Below, one piece after another: positions 11,051-21,308 of a DNA stretch of 64,000 bases (its first letter is position 1; each line of letters opens with the position of its first letter). A program made the translations under genes and the position numbers. A model generated the notes under the pieces. It was given only the letters and a program-made list of their open reading frames with translations. It made no database searches and was not told the origin of the DNA. This stretch comes from Phialophora verrucosa (Eukaryota > Ascomycota > Eurotiomycetes > Chaetothyriales > Herpotrichiellaceae): assembly GCA_002099365.1 (NCBI GenBank), contig MSED01000004.1:2542001-2606000 (forward strand). Reading direction: 5' to 3'.

Positions 11051-13580
11051 TCACTTCTTCCTCGCAAATCGTTTGTTGAGCAAGGTAAGAACCTTGGAGA
11101 CGTCAAACTGCACGTATTCCAGGTCGAGGTCGTCCTGTCCATCTTTTTGCATCTCGAGCAGATCATCAAGTTTCAGGTCCAGCTCAAGAAGGCCACGAGC
11201 ACGTCCTAGGATCCGGTTAGCTGGAACTCAAACTCTTGCTGCGATCGAACTGACCCTTGTAGTGCAGGCTGATGACAAAAGTACCTGCGAGCGGGCTCCG
11301 AAACATGAAGAAGATATTCCCTCTCCTGTTCTCAGGAACATTGCTCCTCGTAATCACACCGTCCTTCTCCAGCTGTGCATGCGTGAACTTGTACGGGCCA
11401 AGCTCTCGCACCTTTTCTGCCTTGCCTCTTCGCGTACCCTCAGACTGGCTGCGAACGTTGTGCAAGTAGTTCTTGTACGTGTCAAGTTGTGACAGCAGAT
11501 ATGCGTTGTGGTCACGAATTGTCTTGTACACATCCTCGAGTTTGCTCGTCTCCTCGAGGACCTTCTCCTTCAACGAGCCTAGGTGAGCAAGCTCTTGCTC
11601 AACTTCATCCCTGAGTACTGCATAGTCATCGGCACGATCGATGGCACCCAGCTCGGAAAGCTGCGTCAGAAGCTCCATGCAACGGATACCCTTCCGAACC
11701 ATGACTGCGTCGTTTTTCAAGGTTCCAGCTGCCTCTGCAATGCGATCAAGGCGAAGCGGTCGTCGCATGACAACAGCGTTTTGCGGCAAGCTTCGCATGA
11801 TCTGCACAAAGGTGCTCTTGGCCTCCATGAAAAAGATTTCCTCCTGGGTAATGTCTAGGGCATGGGTCAAATCGTCGAAAGATGTCTCCCACTTGCTGTA
11901 CAAGGGTAGGTTGATGGCCCTGTTTTCTTTCCGCGGCAGCTGTGGTGGTGCCGGGCCAAGTTCCTGCAACAGGATGGCCAGGTGTGAAGAAGGATCCTTG
12001 GCCAATTCCGTGCTGTGCTTCTCCAGTAACGCGTGCGTGGCGTACACTTCGTTCAAACTGATCTGTAGCTCAAGATCCCGCTTGGACAAAGCGACATAGT
12101 TGTCCATTTCCAGGCTCTCGTAGAAATCCTGCACCTCACACAAGTCCAGCATGAACTTGTTGCAGCGATCTTTGTTCCGTTGGATGAATGGTTGCAGTTT
12201 AGCCATGTACGGCTCTTTGGCGTAGGATGGTTTGTTGGCCAAATTCTGCAGCATCTTGGCAATATAAGTCAGTGTCCTTTTTGGCTTCTCATCAGGCACC
12301 CTTTCGATCAGCATGTAAGATTTTGGAGTCACAATGGCTGGGTTGATGAAGCGCAAGAAGAAAAAGCCGCCAATGAGGGTGCAAATGGCCTGATCCTGAG
12401 CGTCTGGGTATTTGCGCCGAGAAAGATTCCGAATCTGCTTGCAAATCCAGCGAATGCCGTACGGGGTCTCCTCCAAGCAGTCAATGATGGCGGACAGAAA
12501 TCCTTCCGCGATCTCCGTCAGCATCTTGAGACGTGGTGCAATGATGGCTTGCACCTGCGCATTCTCCGCGGCGAATTCGGCAGTCACAGACCTGGGCAGG
12601 TCTTCCGGAAGCACGCCTGTGTCATCTTCAATTTGCTTGACCATTGCCTCGTAGACCTTCAGGGGGTTGATTTCGAGGTCCACATCGCTCAGTTCGGTCA
12701 AGGAATTGATCTTCTCGGCGAGGACTTCTTTCAAGAAGCTTTGACCGGGTCCTCGCCTCGTATAGGTAGTCATCATCCGTGAAACTGGGGTGTTCTGGCG
12801 GAGTAGGGAGGAGTACTCCGGTGTAGTCTCGAACTGGTGGGTTAGGACGGATTGGAACATGGTCAGCAGCAGATGCTCTTCTCGGCTCTCATATTGGTTC
12901 CCGTAAATTGTGAACATGACAGTTTGGAGCAGGGAGTCAATCTCAGCCATGGTCACTAGGCGGCACAGATGTGCGATGTGCCTTGGTTCTGACTGGAGCA
13001 TGAAGCACAGGTTGCCATATTTCTGGGTCTTGTCATCGTTGGGGAAAGAGCCTTCTTGGAGTTCAGCCGCCTCGTCCAGGTGGCTGGCAACCTCATTTTG
13101 CTGCAACCATGTTAGTCCAAGACCTGATTCAGGTGTACGATAGGGACCTACCTCTTCCAGGGCCATGCGATTCTGGATCAACAGGGCAATTCTTGAATCG
13201 AGATATCGCACATCTTTCTCCAGAACGAAATTCTTTTTGGACTGATTCGAGATCTTGACCTTTAAGTCTCGCAACGCGCGTTGTGCTCTGGCCAGGTCAT
13301 CACTGATCTCCAGGTCTTTGTCCTTGGCGCTCATGCTCGCGTACAGAGCGGTCATGCTGACCCGCTTGCTTTGTCGGAGCGATCGAGCGCCATCGTGACT
13401 CGAGAAGGTGTTTGTGCGAGTGACCGGTTCAAAGGAGGAGTTGGTTGAAGTTGAAGCACGCGAGGCAGGCTGAAGCATGGTTGCGACTGACATCTCGCCG
13501 GGCTTAGAGCGCTGCGATTTCGAGCGATCCTTTGCACTCGAGACACGCCTCGGGACGTCGGAGCGGAGTGAAGAGCTCAT
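11051..13580 (-). CDS. gapA: Ras GTPase-activating protein, GapA/Gap1 type
   Basis: RasGAPs speed GTP hydrolysis by Ras and so switch off Ras signalling at the plasma membrane; GapA-type proteins shape polarised hyphal growth. Exons on the minus strand: 13580-13152, 13100-11255 and 11205-11051, giving 809 residues. Intron 1 (51 nt) is open in frame; intron 2 (49 nt) contains a stop, and removing it restores the family C-terminus (LELDLKLDDLLEMQKDG, YVQFDVSKVLTLLNKRF). The RasGAP domain covers about 200-430, with a likely arginine finger at R244 in LLRQNTPVSRMM and the signature FLRFINPAIVTP at 391-402. The C-terminal half matches the RasGAP C-terminal region shared with IQGAP, but no calponin-homology or IQ motifs are present, which separates it from IQGAP. 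A coiled coil lies near 85-130. The ATG at 13580 is the first in frame. Confidence 0.92.
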
Positions 13581-14283
13581 CTAACCTTTATGTACCGGCT
13601 TGCCAGGACGGCCCAGGTGTGAAGGAGGGTATGAGCTGTATAGCGGTTCGGGGGTTGTATGATATTGTGACGTCGGTCGTGTTTCAGAACGGGCCGCAGG
13701 TCATCTGGGATCGCTCATGTACAATCCTTCCCTCCCAAAAGCAGACGCGGCCGAGTTGAAAATGTAGGGCTTGAAGAAGCAGATTGCAGTCTTCCTCGTG
13801 TTGTGGTTTGGGCGGGATCCCGGACCCAATGCGACCAGCGCAATAGCAATGCCAAATTATCGCCCCGTCTCTTTTCCTCTCAATATGCAGAAGGCGGCAG
13901 ATGCAAACAGAAGCTCCACCCGATAGAGATTAAAGCAACGAAAACGTGGTCGAATGAGGGCTTCGACGAACTGGCGGGGGGATGATTAGGCACGGCTGTC
14001 GACGGTTCCTGTGTAGGCAATGCGACTGGCAGCACGGGCTGGAGGTTGACGGCTCGAGGGATGCCACTGCAGAGGGCGACAACGGAGAGTGACTGGACGA
14101 TAGGGAGCCTGGAGCTTGGTGGTTGGCGAAAGGAATGAAGATAAGAAAACTGGCAGCGAGCGAACAGTAGGGCAAGGAACGGTCTTGCAGAGGAGTCTTT
14201 CAGGAACCAGGAACAGCCGTGTGGGCGAATGAAAAGAGCGACCGAACGGCAGGCTACGATAGGGAGAGAGGAACAGAGGGTCA

Positions 14284-14321
14284 GGACACAGGCACACAGG
14301 ACACAGGACACAGGACACAGG
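14284..14321. repeat. ACACAGG minisatellite
   Basis: Five imperfect copies of a 7-bp unit follow one another directly. The short frame that crosses the tract gains a repeated Gln/Asp/Thr/Gly-rich segment from it, which argues against that frame being a real gene. Confidence 0.85.
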
Positions 14322-14617
14322 AACTCAAGAGGGTGTGTGCCCAGGAGGGTGGACTCGCGGGAGGTGGGCTCGCTGGCCCGGGCTTGATGGGCTTGGTGGG
14401 CTCAATGGGCGCCCTCATTCAAGCCTGTTCGGGATTGGATGGTCAGGGCGGTTTCTTTTTCGAGCTCCCACAGACAGGGGTTCGCTTCCACTCGTATCAG
14501 ACGTGGCTTGAGCCCGGCCCAGCTTTCGACTGGCAACTCGGTATTAGAGACAGGCGGGTGGATACATTCGAACAAAGGAAATGGATCATTACTCTGTTGA
14601 TCACGAACAATTTGACA

Positions 14618-14632
14618 TACGAGTACTCGTAC
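14618..14632. repeat. 14-bp perfect palindrome TACGAGTACTCGTA
   Basis: Positions 14618-14631 are identical to their reverse complement. The last ten bases through 14632 form one copy of the GTACTCGTAC decamer found at least ten times in the window. Function unknown; it could be a binding site for a dimeric factor. Confidence 0.8.
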
Positions 14633-16638
14633 AGCGCTGTAGGACGTGCCGCTGCCGGGTTGGATGTGCAGGTAGCCGTTCAGGGGTCAATCGAGGACAG
14701 ACACACACAGAGTCAACTGATCAACCCTAAAAGAGACAGTTCGGCTGAGCGGTTGCAACATCCCTGAAGGTTTTCGACGCCAACGACGCCCATCCTTCCA
14801 AAAGCATGAGCTCTGCGAATGTTGTGGTGGTGAGGTCACCGCCTACTGTCTTCGGGCTTCCACGAGTACGAGTACTCTGTGATACTGATGCTCTTACGTT
14901 GGATGACCTACGAGGCTACGGCGAACGCCCGAGTTCGTCGAAGGCTCTCTCGCAGCACTCCAACTTTTTGGCTAGTTTTAGTCCTTGAGGGGTGAAGGCA
15001 TGCTACACACTAGATCGGACATGTCTGAAATACTTGACCCACGATCCATGACCCTTGATCGAGTCGATCAAGGACACATGTTGTCGGAATCCCTTGAATA
15101 GATTGCCAGTCTTCACACTGTAAATTTGCGCATTCCATTCTGGCCGACATCCAATTTGTTGAAGTCCCATCCCGGACATGTTCACCGGTGTCAAAAATGC
15201 AAGGGAATCACCTCGTGGGAGCCCTACGCCAGGCACGGCCCAATAGTCACTTTTGACGCTTTGGCACCCTCGAGCTTGGGGCCGCGCTTGAACTGAGATC
15301 TGAGCTCGCTCGAGCTGGAGTTCGACTCCTCATGGCGACGGTTGTCAGCTCACAAATTTACCTGGGCGTCGACGCAGCAGTGACATCCCAGGCAGATGCC
15401 TTCGCCACAAGTATACCCATTACTGCTTCTGTATTGGGCCTAGACATCAGCCTTCTCGCAAGAGGTGGGCTGGAGGAGGACTAGACGGGTGCGCCGCGGA
15501 GCGCTGTCCTGCCCCTTATTGGCTAAAGCACCTCCCACCGTGTGGTGCCTGCAGCAAGTTTCACGGCCCATCATCAGGAGGGGTGCAGAGACCGAGGTCG
15601 GGTTTGTGCAGGGGTTTGCCAACCGCCTCGCATTTCTGGTTGGCGTTGAGGGCTACCTGAAGCACGTCTCAAACACATGCGTTTCGCATCGTTCGGACCC
15701 CAGGTTCGTGTGGTTCGTGTCCCGGTCTAGATCTTCCGCGTCCTGCAGGAGGAGCAGGTCTGCCCGCAAACTCTATTCGTGAGTATGTACGCAGATGACT
15801 CGACAACTGTCAACCGGGATGCGAACAGAGTCTTCGGCTGGGTGTCTTTGACGCCGGACATGGGAATGCCGTTGAGGGCGTGTGCGTCCCCTTTCTGTCA
15901 ACTTCTGCACTAAGCCGAGCACGTTTTTGACATGTTGATTAAGGCGATTGGTAATGTTGGTCTGCAGTAAGACAGGTCATGGCGTTCGATGCTGGAGGCG
16001 CAAACAGAAATCCTTGTTCAGCTCTGCCCCCTGTTGTCATGCATTCCTACATCAGATTGTGGGCTTGATCAGTCCCTTGCGAAATGAATCTCGATGCCGA
16101 TATTGAAGAAAGCTCAAGTCAAGGTCGTCGTTTTGGCGGCGACTGACAAAGACCGACCGACCGCTCAAGGTTGGCAAAGAACCAAAACACCCCTGACCGC
16201 CCTCTCTCCCATTGTCGGACAGGAGAGTCAGCCTAAAATTCTCTGCACTACCGCCTTTCTGGATGTACGAGGTACAGATGGGGAATTAGAAAGCGGGGAT
16301 TCAGTCTCTGACTGCCAAAGGACGCAGTAGAGATTAAAATAATTGGAACGGAGAATTCACGAATTGTCCACGACGGCAAAACCATGGAACTGGTTTACTG
16401 AAGTTCAGGCTGGCAGGCCCCGCCTGGTGCGACCAAGTTCCTGTACTCAACTTGCCACGTGAAAACTCCCAAAACTTGGTGAGTATCAATCACTGAATTC
16501 GCAGGTACAATTCCAGGTGGCTCATTCTTAGCCATTGACTGGAGTAACCCCGGCTACGACCGGTGCTTCTGTAATCCACAAATCAGGACACATCGCTTCC
16601 ATCCCTGCGGCCAGTGGTTGGGCGCCTCTTGGCATCAA

Positions 16639-17928
16639 TCATTCGAGCTTGTTCCGGAGATTGTCATACTTGCTCTCGGGATATTCCAAGCAATTCTTGA
16701 CCTCTTCCAGTCGGTTGTGTCCACAACTCTTCACAAAGGTTTCAATCAGGCTACCATCACCGACAGGTTTGTCTCCTGATGATTCCCACCACATCCCCCC
16801 ACCGAGGCCGTATTCTCGAACAAAGCGCGCCTTCTGAGCCACCAGGTCAGGAGTGTCATAACTGATCATTGTCCTTGAAGATGGGCAGAAGCTCCAGCTG
16901 GCTCCGACTTCACCATCGTGGTGCTCGCTGGCACCGGGCTTCGGGAGTGCTTTATAGTCCCAGACACCTTGTTCCCAACTTCCCTCGCCAACGCCATTGT
17001 ACGAGTGTCCAGGACCCGAGGTTGACGTGAAAGCTCGACCATACAGCGGCATACCCAGAACGATCTTTGACGGATGCACGCCTTGCCTAGTATAGTGCTC
17101 GACTGCAGCAACAGTGCTGAACGGGGTGCATTGAGGGTGGGATCGTGAAGGGAACAGGTTCGCTTGATGACCGGCTCGCTGATCCCAGGAACCCGCATAG
17201 TCATATGCCATCAGGTTCCAAAAGTCGAGGAGTCGATCCATTTCCGTAATCTTCAGCTTTTCATAATTTGACGGCCCTGCCGGGCATGCCACTGTCAAAT
17301 AGAACTTGGTGTGATGGCGTTTGGCAGCCGCCTCATCAAGAGCTCGTCTCGTTTCTTGGAGCAGTTTGACAAAGTCTTCGGCCTCGTTTGCATTTTTGGG
17401 ATACTCCCAGTCAATATCAAGGCCGTCGAAGCCCAAGTCTTCAAGCAGCTTGACAGCACTTTCCGCAAATAATTTCCTCCCATTGGGCGTACTCGCTGGC
17501 TGAGCAAAGTTCGCAGAGTACGTCCAGCCACCAATACTCAAAAGGACCTTCAGATTCCGATTCTTCTTCTTCTGGAGAAATAATTGCTTGACGCAGCCGT
17601 AGACGTTTGTTCCGACATCGTTCCAGCTATCACCATCGTAATGCTTATCAGTATCTGACCATGGATCCGTCAGGTACACTTCCCCACTGTCAGGTCTGAC
17701 GTTGGCAAAGGCATAGAGAACATGTGTGAGGTTCTCGGCCGGGAGATCTTGAGGATGATGGTTTCTCCCATACGGTGCCCAGTTGACATAGTAGACGACG
17801 GATCGGATACCGTGGCCGCCTGCCATCGCGAAATCAGGTTGATCGGGGTTGAGCTGAGGTATGAACTGGGTAAGAGATGGATTCAAGAAGGAGAGAAAGG
17901 TGAACAAGAGGGCAAGAAGAAAAAGCAT
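16639..17928 (-). CDS. Secreted class V chitinase, glycoside hydrolase family 18
   Basis: The enzyme cleaves beta-1,4 bonds in chitin and acts in hyphal autolysis, nutrient recycling or attack on other fungi. The single exon encodes 429 residues, close to Trichoderma Chit42 and Aspergillus ChiB1 types. Residues 1-20 form a hydrophobic signal peptide. The substrate motif SIGGW is at 131-135, and the catalytic DxxDxDxE motif FDGLDIDWEYP spans 167-177 with E175 as the proton donor. NLMAYDY and GGGMWWESSGDK later in the chain are typical of the barrel. No chitin-binding module or GPI signal is visible, so it is probably a free endo- or exo-chitinase of subgroup A. Start is the first ATG of the frame. 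It is divergent from the reductase gene 460 bp away. Confidence 0.94.
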   Translation of the reverse strand: MLFLLALLFTFLSFLNPSLTQFIPQLNPDQPDFAMAGGHGIRSVVYYVNWAPYGRNHHPQDLPAENLTHVLYAFANVRPDSGEVYLTDPWSDTDKHYDGDSWNDVGTNVYGCVKQLFLQKKKNRNLKVLLSIGGWTYSANFAQPASTPNGRKLFAESAVKLLEDLGFDGLDIDWEYPKNANEAEDFVKLLQETRRALDEAAAKRHHTKFYLTVACPAGPSNYEKLKITEMDRLLDFWNLMAYDYAGSWDQRAGHQANLFPSRSHPQCTPFSTVAAVEHYTRQGVHPSKIVLGMPLYGRAFTSTSGPGHSYNGVGEGSWEQGVWDYKALPKPGASEHHDGEVGASWSFCPSSRTMISYDTPDLVAQKARFVREYGLGGGMWWESSGDKPVGDGSLIETFVKSCGHNRLEEVKNCLEYPESKYDNLRNKLE

Positions 17929-18388
17929 GCTCTGTCAAGAACGTCAATCCATATATTGGCTGGCACAATCAGGGCTCAAACGCAGAACCACCTTCAAGGG
18001 TAGCTGGGGCTGAGTGACGAGGTCTTATGGGGTCTTCAGCAGTATTGTCTCAAGAACACGTCTGCCTGTGGTGCTCAAAGTGGATACGGGGTACGCAGCA
18101 AACACGAACCTCGACGACGCACGAGAGAACGAGGCTGCAAAGTGGGGGACTCGAGTCTTTAGAGTCTAGCGCCAGGTGGCTGTGCGGCGTGGAGGCCCGC
18201 GAGGGGCGTGGCTGGTGAGGCGCGCATCCGTCATCCTCGTCGGCAAATTGTTGAAGCGGCATCACCTCGGCTTCAATCGCATATCAAGTGCTCGAACCTC
18301 GCGACAATTCGGGACTTTCTTCTCAAGGACTTCCTCTGGGGACTGGATTTCTCCCAAAATCCTTACCATCTCTGTCCAGCCTGTAGAC
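17929..18388. promoter_or_regulatory. Shared divergent promoter region
   Basis: These 460 bp separate the start codons of the chitinase (-) and the ketopantoate-reductase-family gene (+). The frame on the + strand is open back to 18176, but it has no conserved sequence before 18389. No specific regulatory site is assigned. Confidence 0.5.
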
Positions 18389-19432
18389 ATGCCTCTTGAG
18401 GTTCTCTTCTTCGGCGCCGGCGCCATCGGGGCATTCTATGCCTCGCGAGTCGCTCTCAACCCAGACGTCAACGTCTCAGTGATATGTCGCTCCAACTACA
18501 AGGCCGTCAAGGAAAGAGGCTTCCAGATAACATCCCCGCAATACGGAGACTACAGCTGGACACCAACGCGGGTCTTCGACTCACCCTCGTCTGCCGTTAG
18601 GAGCAACGTCAAATGGGACTACGTGGTCGTCAGCACAAAAGCACTGCCCAACATCTCCGATGACTCTAAGCTGCTCGAAGGCCTCATCACGCCCGCGAGG
18701 ACGGCGATTGTATTGATCCAAAACGGCCTCGGCGTCGAACAACCCTACGCCTCGCGCTTCCCGGATGCAACGATTCTGAGTGCCGTGACCATTGCCTCCT
18801 GCGCCCAACCCTCCAACGGCCACATCAAACACAACCGCTGGACACGAATCAATGTCGGCCCGTACTTTGCCCGATCACCGCTCCCATCCGCAGAAATGAA
18901 GTCGAAAGCCACGACTCGGAACACGGCTTTTGCCCAATTCTTGACCAGAGGGGGCATCAAGGACGCGATAGCCGACACGCACGAGAAACTGCAGCTCGTC
19001 CGGTGGCACAAGATCGCCATCAACGCCGCGATGAACCCCTCGGCCGTGCTCTCGGGCGGGTCCACCAACGAAGCCATGTCCAACGACGCGGAACTCGCGC
19101 TGCACCTTCGCGGTGTCATGGACGAGGTCCTCACCACGGCGCCCAAGGTCGTCGGCGTGCCTTTCCCTACCAGTTTCGCTACCTCGGAGCAGATCCTCAA
19201 GTCCACGAGGAAGAACTCCAGCGGGAGCAAGCCGAGTATGCTGCTGGATTGGGAAGCCGGCAAAGCCATGGAGTTGGAGGTCATATTGGGCAATCCGATG
19301 AGAATCGCGAGGGACAGGGGGTTCGAGATGCCCCGGCTGCAAACGCTGTACGCGCTGTTGAAGATGGCGGAGCGGAATCGCGAGGCTGAGAAGGAGACGA
19401 AGGCAGCGGCCAAGAGTAGGAGTCGACTCTGA
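18389..19432 (+). CDS. Ketopantoate reductase family protein (ApbA/PanE)
   Basis: Family members reduce 2-dehydropantoate to pantoate with NADPH in pantothenate/CoA synthesis, though fungi carry several paralogues with unknown substrates. The protein has 347 residues from the ATG at 18389. I prefer this start because the Rossmann motif GAGAIG falls at 9-14, as in PanE, whereas the upstream extension to 18176 contains no conserved sequence and lacks an ATG at its beginning. Other visible landmarks are VSTKA with K84, QNGLG at 111-115 and RWHKIAINAAMNPSAVL with K208, the position of the catalytic lysine in E. coli PanE. The C-terminus is Lys/Arg-rich. The exact substrate cannot be told from the sequence. 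Confidence 0.85.
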   Translation: MPLEVLFFGAGAIGAFYASRVALNPDVNVSVICRSNYKAVKERGFQITSPQYGDYSWTPTRVFDSPSSAVRSNVKWDYVVVSTKALPNISDDSKLLEGLITPARTAIVLIQNGLGVEQPYASRFPDATILSAVTIASCAQPSNGHIKHNRWTRINVGPYFARSPLPSAEMKSKATTRNTAFAQFLTRGGIKDAIADTHEKLQLVRWHKIAINAAMNPSAVLSGGSTNEAMSNDAELALHLRGVMDEVLTTAPKVVGVPFPTSFATSEQILKSTRKNSSGSKPSMLLDWEAGKAMELEVILGNPMRIARDRGFEMPRLQTLYALLKMAERNREAEKETKAAAKSRSRL

Positions 19433-19625
19433 GCTACAGGAAGCGGACCATCGTCCCGTCTCGTCTCGTTTCATTTCCACCGAGTTGTAGCGCATACCTC
19501 GCACACCCATAGGGCATTCCGGTCCAGCTCATTTCACTCGTACCTCCGTACAAATAGACGGCGAGGGTCGTGGCCACGCCCGGCCACCTCAACCCCTAAC
19601 CTCCCCACCTCTCCGCTGTGTGCCT

Positions 19626-20120
19626 TCACAACTTCGCCGACCTCTGCACCACATCCCCAGTCGGGCCCTTCACAAATCTATCCCTCTCCCCCACGATGGC
19701 CCCAAAGTCAGGCACCCATCCGCACCTATCCACGCAGAATTGTTCCTTATTCGGCGCCCAATCCCGGCCCGCCCGTCCCAAAACCCCGGCCGGGATCGAG
19801 ATGACCTGCTCGTTCAACGGAGTCTTTGCAAACAGTTTACTCCCGCAGACGCTGCAGAACGCGCGGTACAGCGGCTGGCCGCTCTGCGTCTCCCGGTCCG
19901 TGTACGTAGTTATGTACCGCTCGCAGCCCTCGCCGAGGGTGTACTGCTTGCGGGGGAAGATGCTCGCGCAGTGCAACGTGCTGCCGCCGTGTCGTTTGCA
20001 GTTCTCGCAGTGGCATACTACATTGTAAATTGGGGGCCCAGTCACGGTGAATGTCACGGCGCGGCAAAGACAGTACCCGTTGTCAATTGATTCCTTGGGG
20101 GTAGTGGTGGGACGCGACAT
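19626..20120 (-). CDS. GFA/CENP-V domain zinc-binding protein
   Basis: The family is named after glutathione-dependent formaldehyde-activating enzyme, but most fungal members have no proven reaction. The protein has 164 residues. All the expected zinc cysteines are present: C17 and C19 (CxC), C36, C38 and C41 (CHCENC), and C89 and C92 (CSVCG). WAPNKEQFCVDRCGWVPDF near the C-terminus is also a common fungal feature. The frame is open upstream to 20225, but the ATG at 20120 gives the usual family length, with the first cysteine pair near residue 17. It converges with the reductase gene across a 193-bp gap. Confidence 0.85.
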   Translation of the reverse strand: MSRPTTTPKESIDNGYCLCRAVTFTVTGPPIYNVVCHCENCKRHGGSTLHCASIFPRKQYTLGEGCERYITTYTDRETQSGQPLYRAFCSVCGSKLFAKTPLNEQVISIPAGVLGRAGRDWAPNKEQFCVDRCGWVPDFGAIVGERDRFVKGPTGDVVQRSAKL

Positions 20121-21308
20121 TGCTTGATCATGAACAAATGGGTATGAAATGGGTATGTACTCGTACAGTGCGTATGGTGGGAGAGAGAGAGTTGGGCGCG
20201 TCTGTATGCAGCAGTGGCAACACACTGACTTCCGTCCAGTCTACTCGTATTTATGCTCGGTCAGGTCATGGCTCCTCGGGTCTGAGTCTTGCACTCACCA
20301 CACGCGTATGCGGAGACAGAAGTTCCCCGCCTTTCTGTGCCTGTGCGACCGCATACATCGATGTCGCTTGTTCCGAGGATAGAGTTGATCCGTCGAGATT
20401 GAAAGTGATCGAGCCGAGGGAGGCGATGATTCAAACCCTTGTTGCAGAACGCAGCCCAACCTGAGATCTCGAGGCAATCAGAATACATACCAACTGTGCT
20501 CAACCTTCCGACTGAGGTTCCACAACACCATTAGCAGCTCTCATCCTCCGTTTCTCGGGACGGCGACGACGGCGAATGCAGTCCTGATGTACACATTATC
20601 ACGGTAGGCAGGGCACACGCCGTCGAGAGTGCTGTATAGGTGGCCTAGAAGTGACCTGTACTTACGTGACAGACAAGGAAGTCCTCCCTTCGCTTTCCCT
20701 TCACTTTTCATCGCGAGGCACCAATCCACCCATCCCTCCCTCCCGGCCACCTTCATTCACTTCACTCTTCACTCTTCACCGTTCATTCTCCACCCGAGGA
20801 AAAGGAAACAGTCACTACCTGATCAGTTTACATATTTAAGTGCGCTGAAAGTCTCCTAACAATGGGTGTCGGAATCCTCCCGTACTCTCGACTGACATCT
20901 CCCTAATTCGCAGCCAGGAGTGGATGTACAAGCATTGGTGAAACGTAGAGGCTCTCATTGCGATCCTCCTAATTCGGTTGATCTCATGACGTTGTACAGG
21001 ATCATAGTGGTCATATGTTGGCAAAAATGTGTAGGAGCTCGTGGAGGTCGAGGAGAACGGGAGCTCCCCCACCCATTGTTGCAATCCTTTTTTTTGGGAC
21101 TTTTTGCATCGAGTAATTTGCACTCAGTTTAGGCTGGGGGTTGTTGTGCGTGGGTGAGAATGATAAAATCGCTTGGCAGCGAGGTGAGGCAGTATAGTAT
21201 GGTCACGAGGCTGCGTGATGTTGAGGATCAGTGTAGGAACGGCTATTTATAGCAAGGACAGGCAGATTGTCATGGACAAGACTTCGACTTTCATTGACAT
21301 TCATGGCT
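20121..21308. other. Intergenic region between GFA and gaa1
   Basis: It contains the GFA-protein promoter and the gaa1 3' flank. One GTACTCGTAC decamer lies at 20157-20166, about 40 bp upstream of the GFA start. Short frames on both strands have no recognisable features. Confidence 0.4.

Larger units (their letters stand above)
13581..16638. other. 3.1 kb intergenic region
   Basis: It holds the RasGAP promoter and the chitinase 3' flank. Frames at 14219-14767 (+), 13880-14311 (-) and 15465-15782 (+) have no recognisable domains and part of the first is repeat-derived. Noted inside: an ACACAGG minisatellite, a 14-bp palindrome at 14618-14631 and a second GTACGAGTAC copy at 14866-14875. I see no gene I can support. 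Confidence 0.45.

Noticed and set aside
12180..12782. 200-codon plus-strand frame inside the RasGAP gene
   Set aside because: It lies opposite the conserved RasGAP domain and is a shadow.
14219..14767. 182-codon plus-strand frame
   Set aside because: Part of it is translated from the ACACAGG minisatellite and a Gly-rich stretch, it begins with GTG rather than ATG, and no family is recognisable.
15305..15330. GGAGTTCGACTCC, similar to a tRNA T-arm and B box
   Set aside because: No matching A box, anticodon arm or acceptor-stem pairing could be found at the right spacing.
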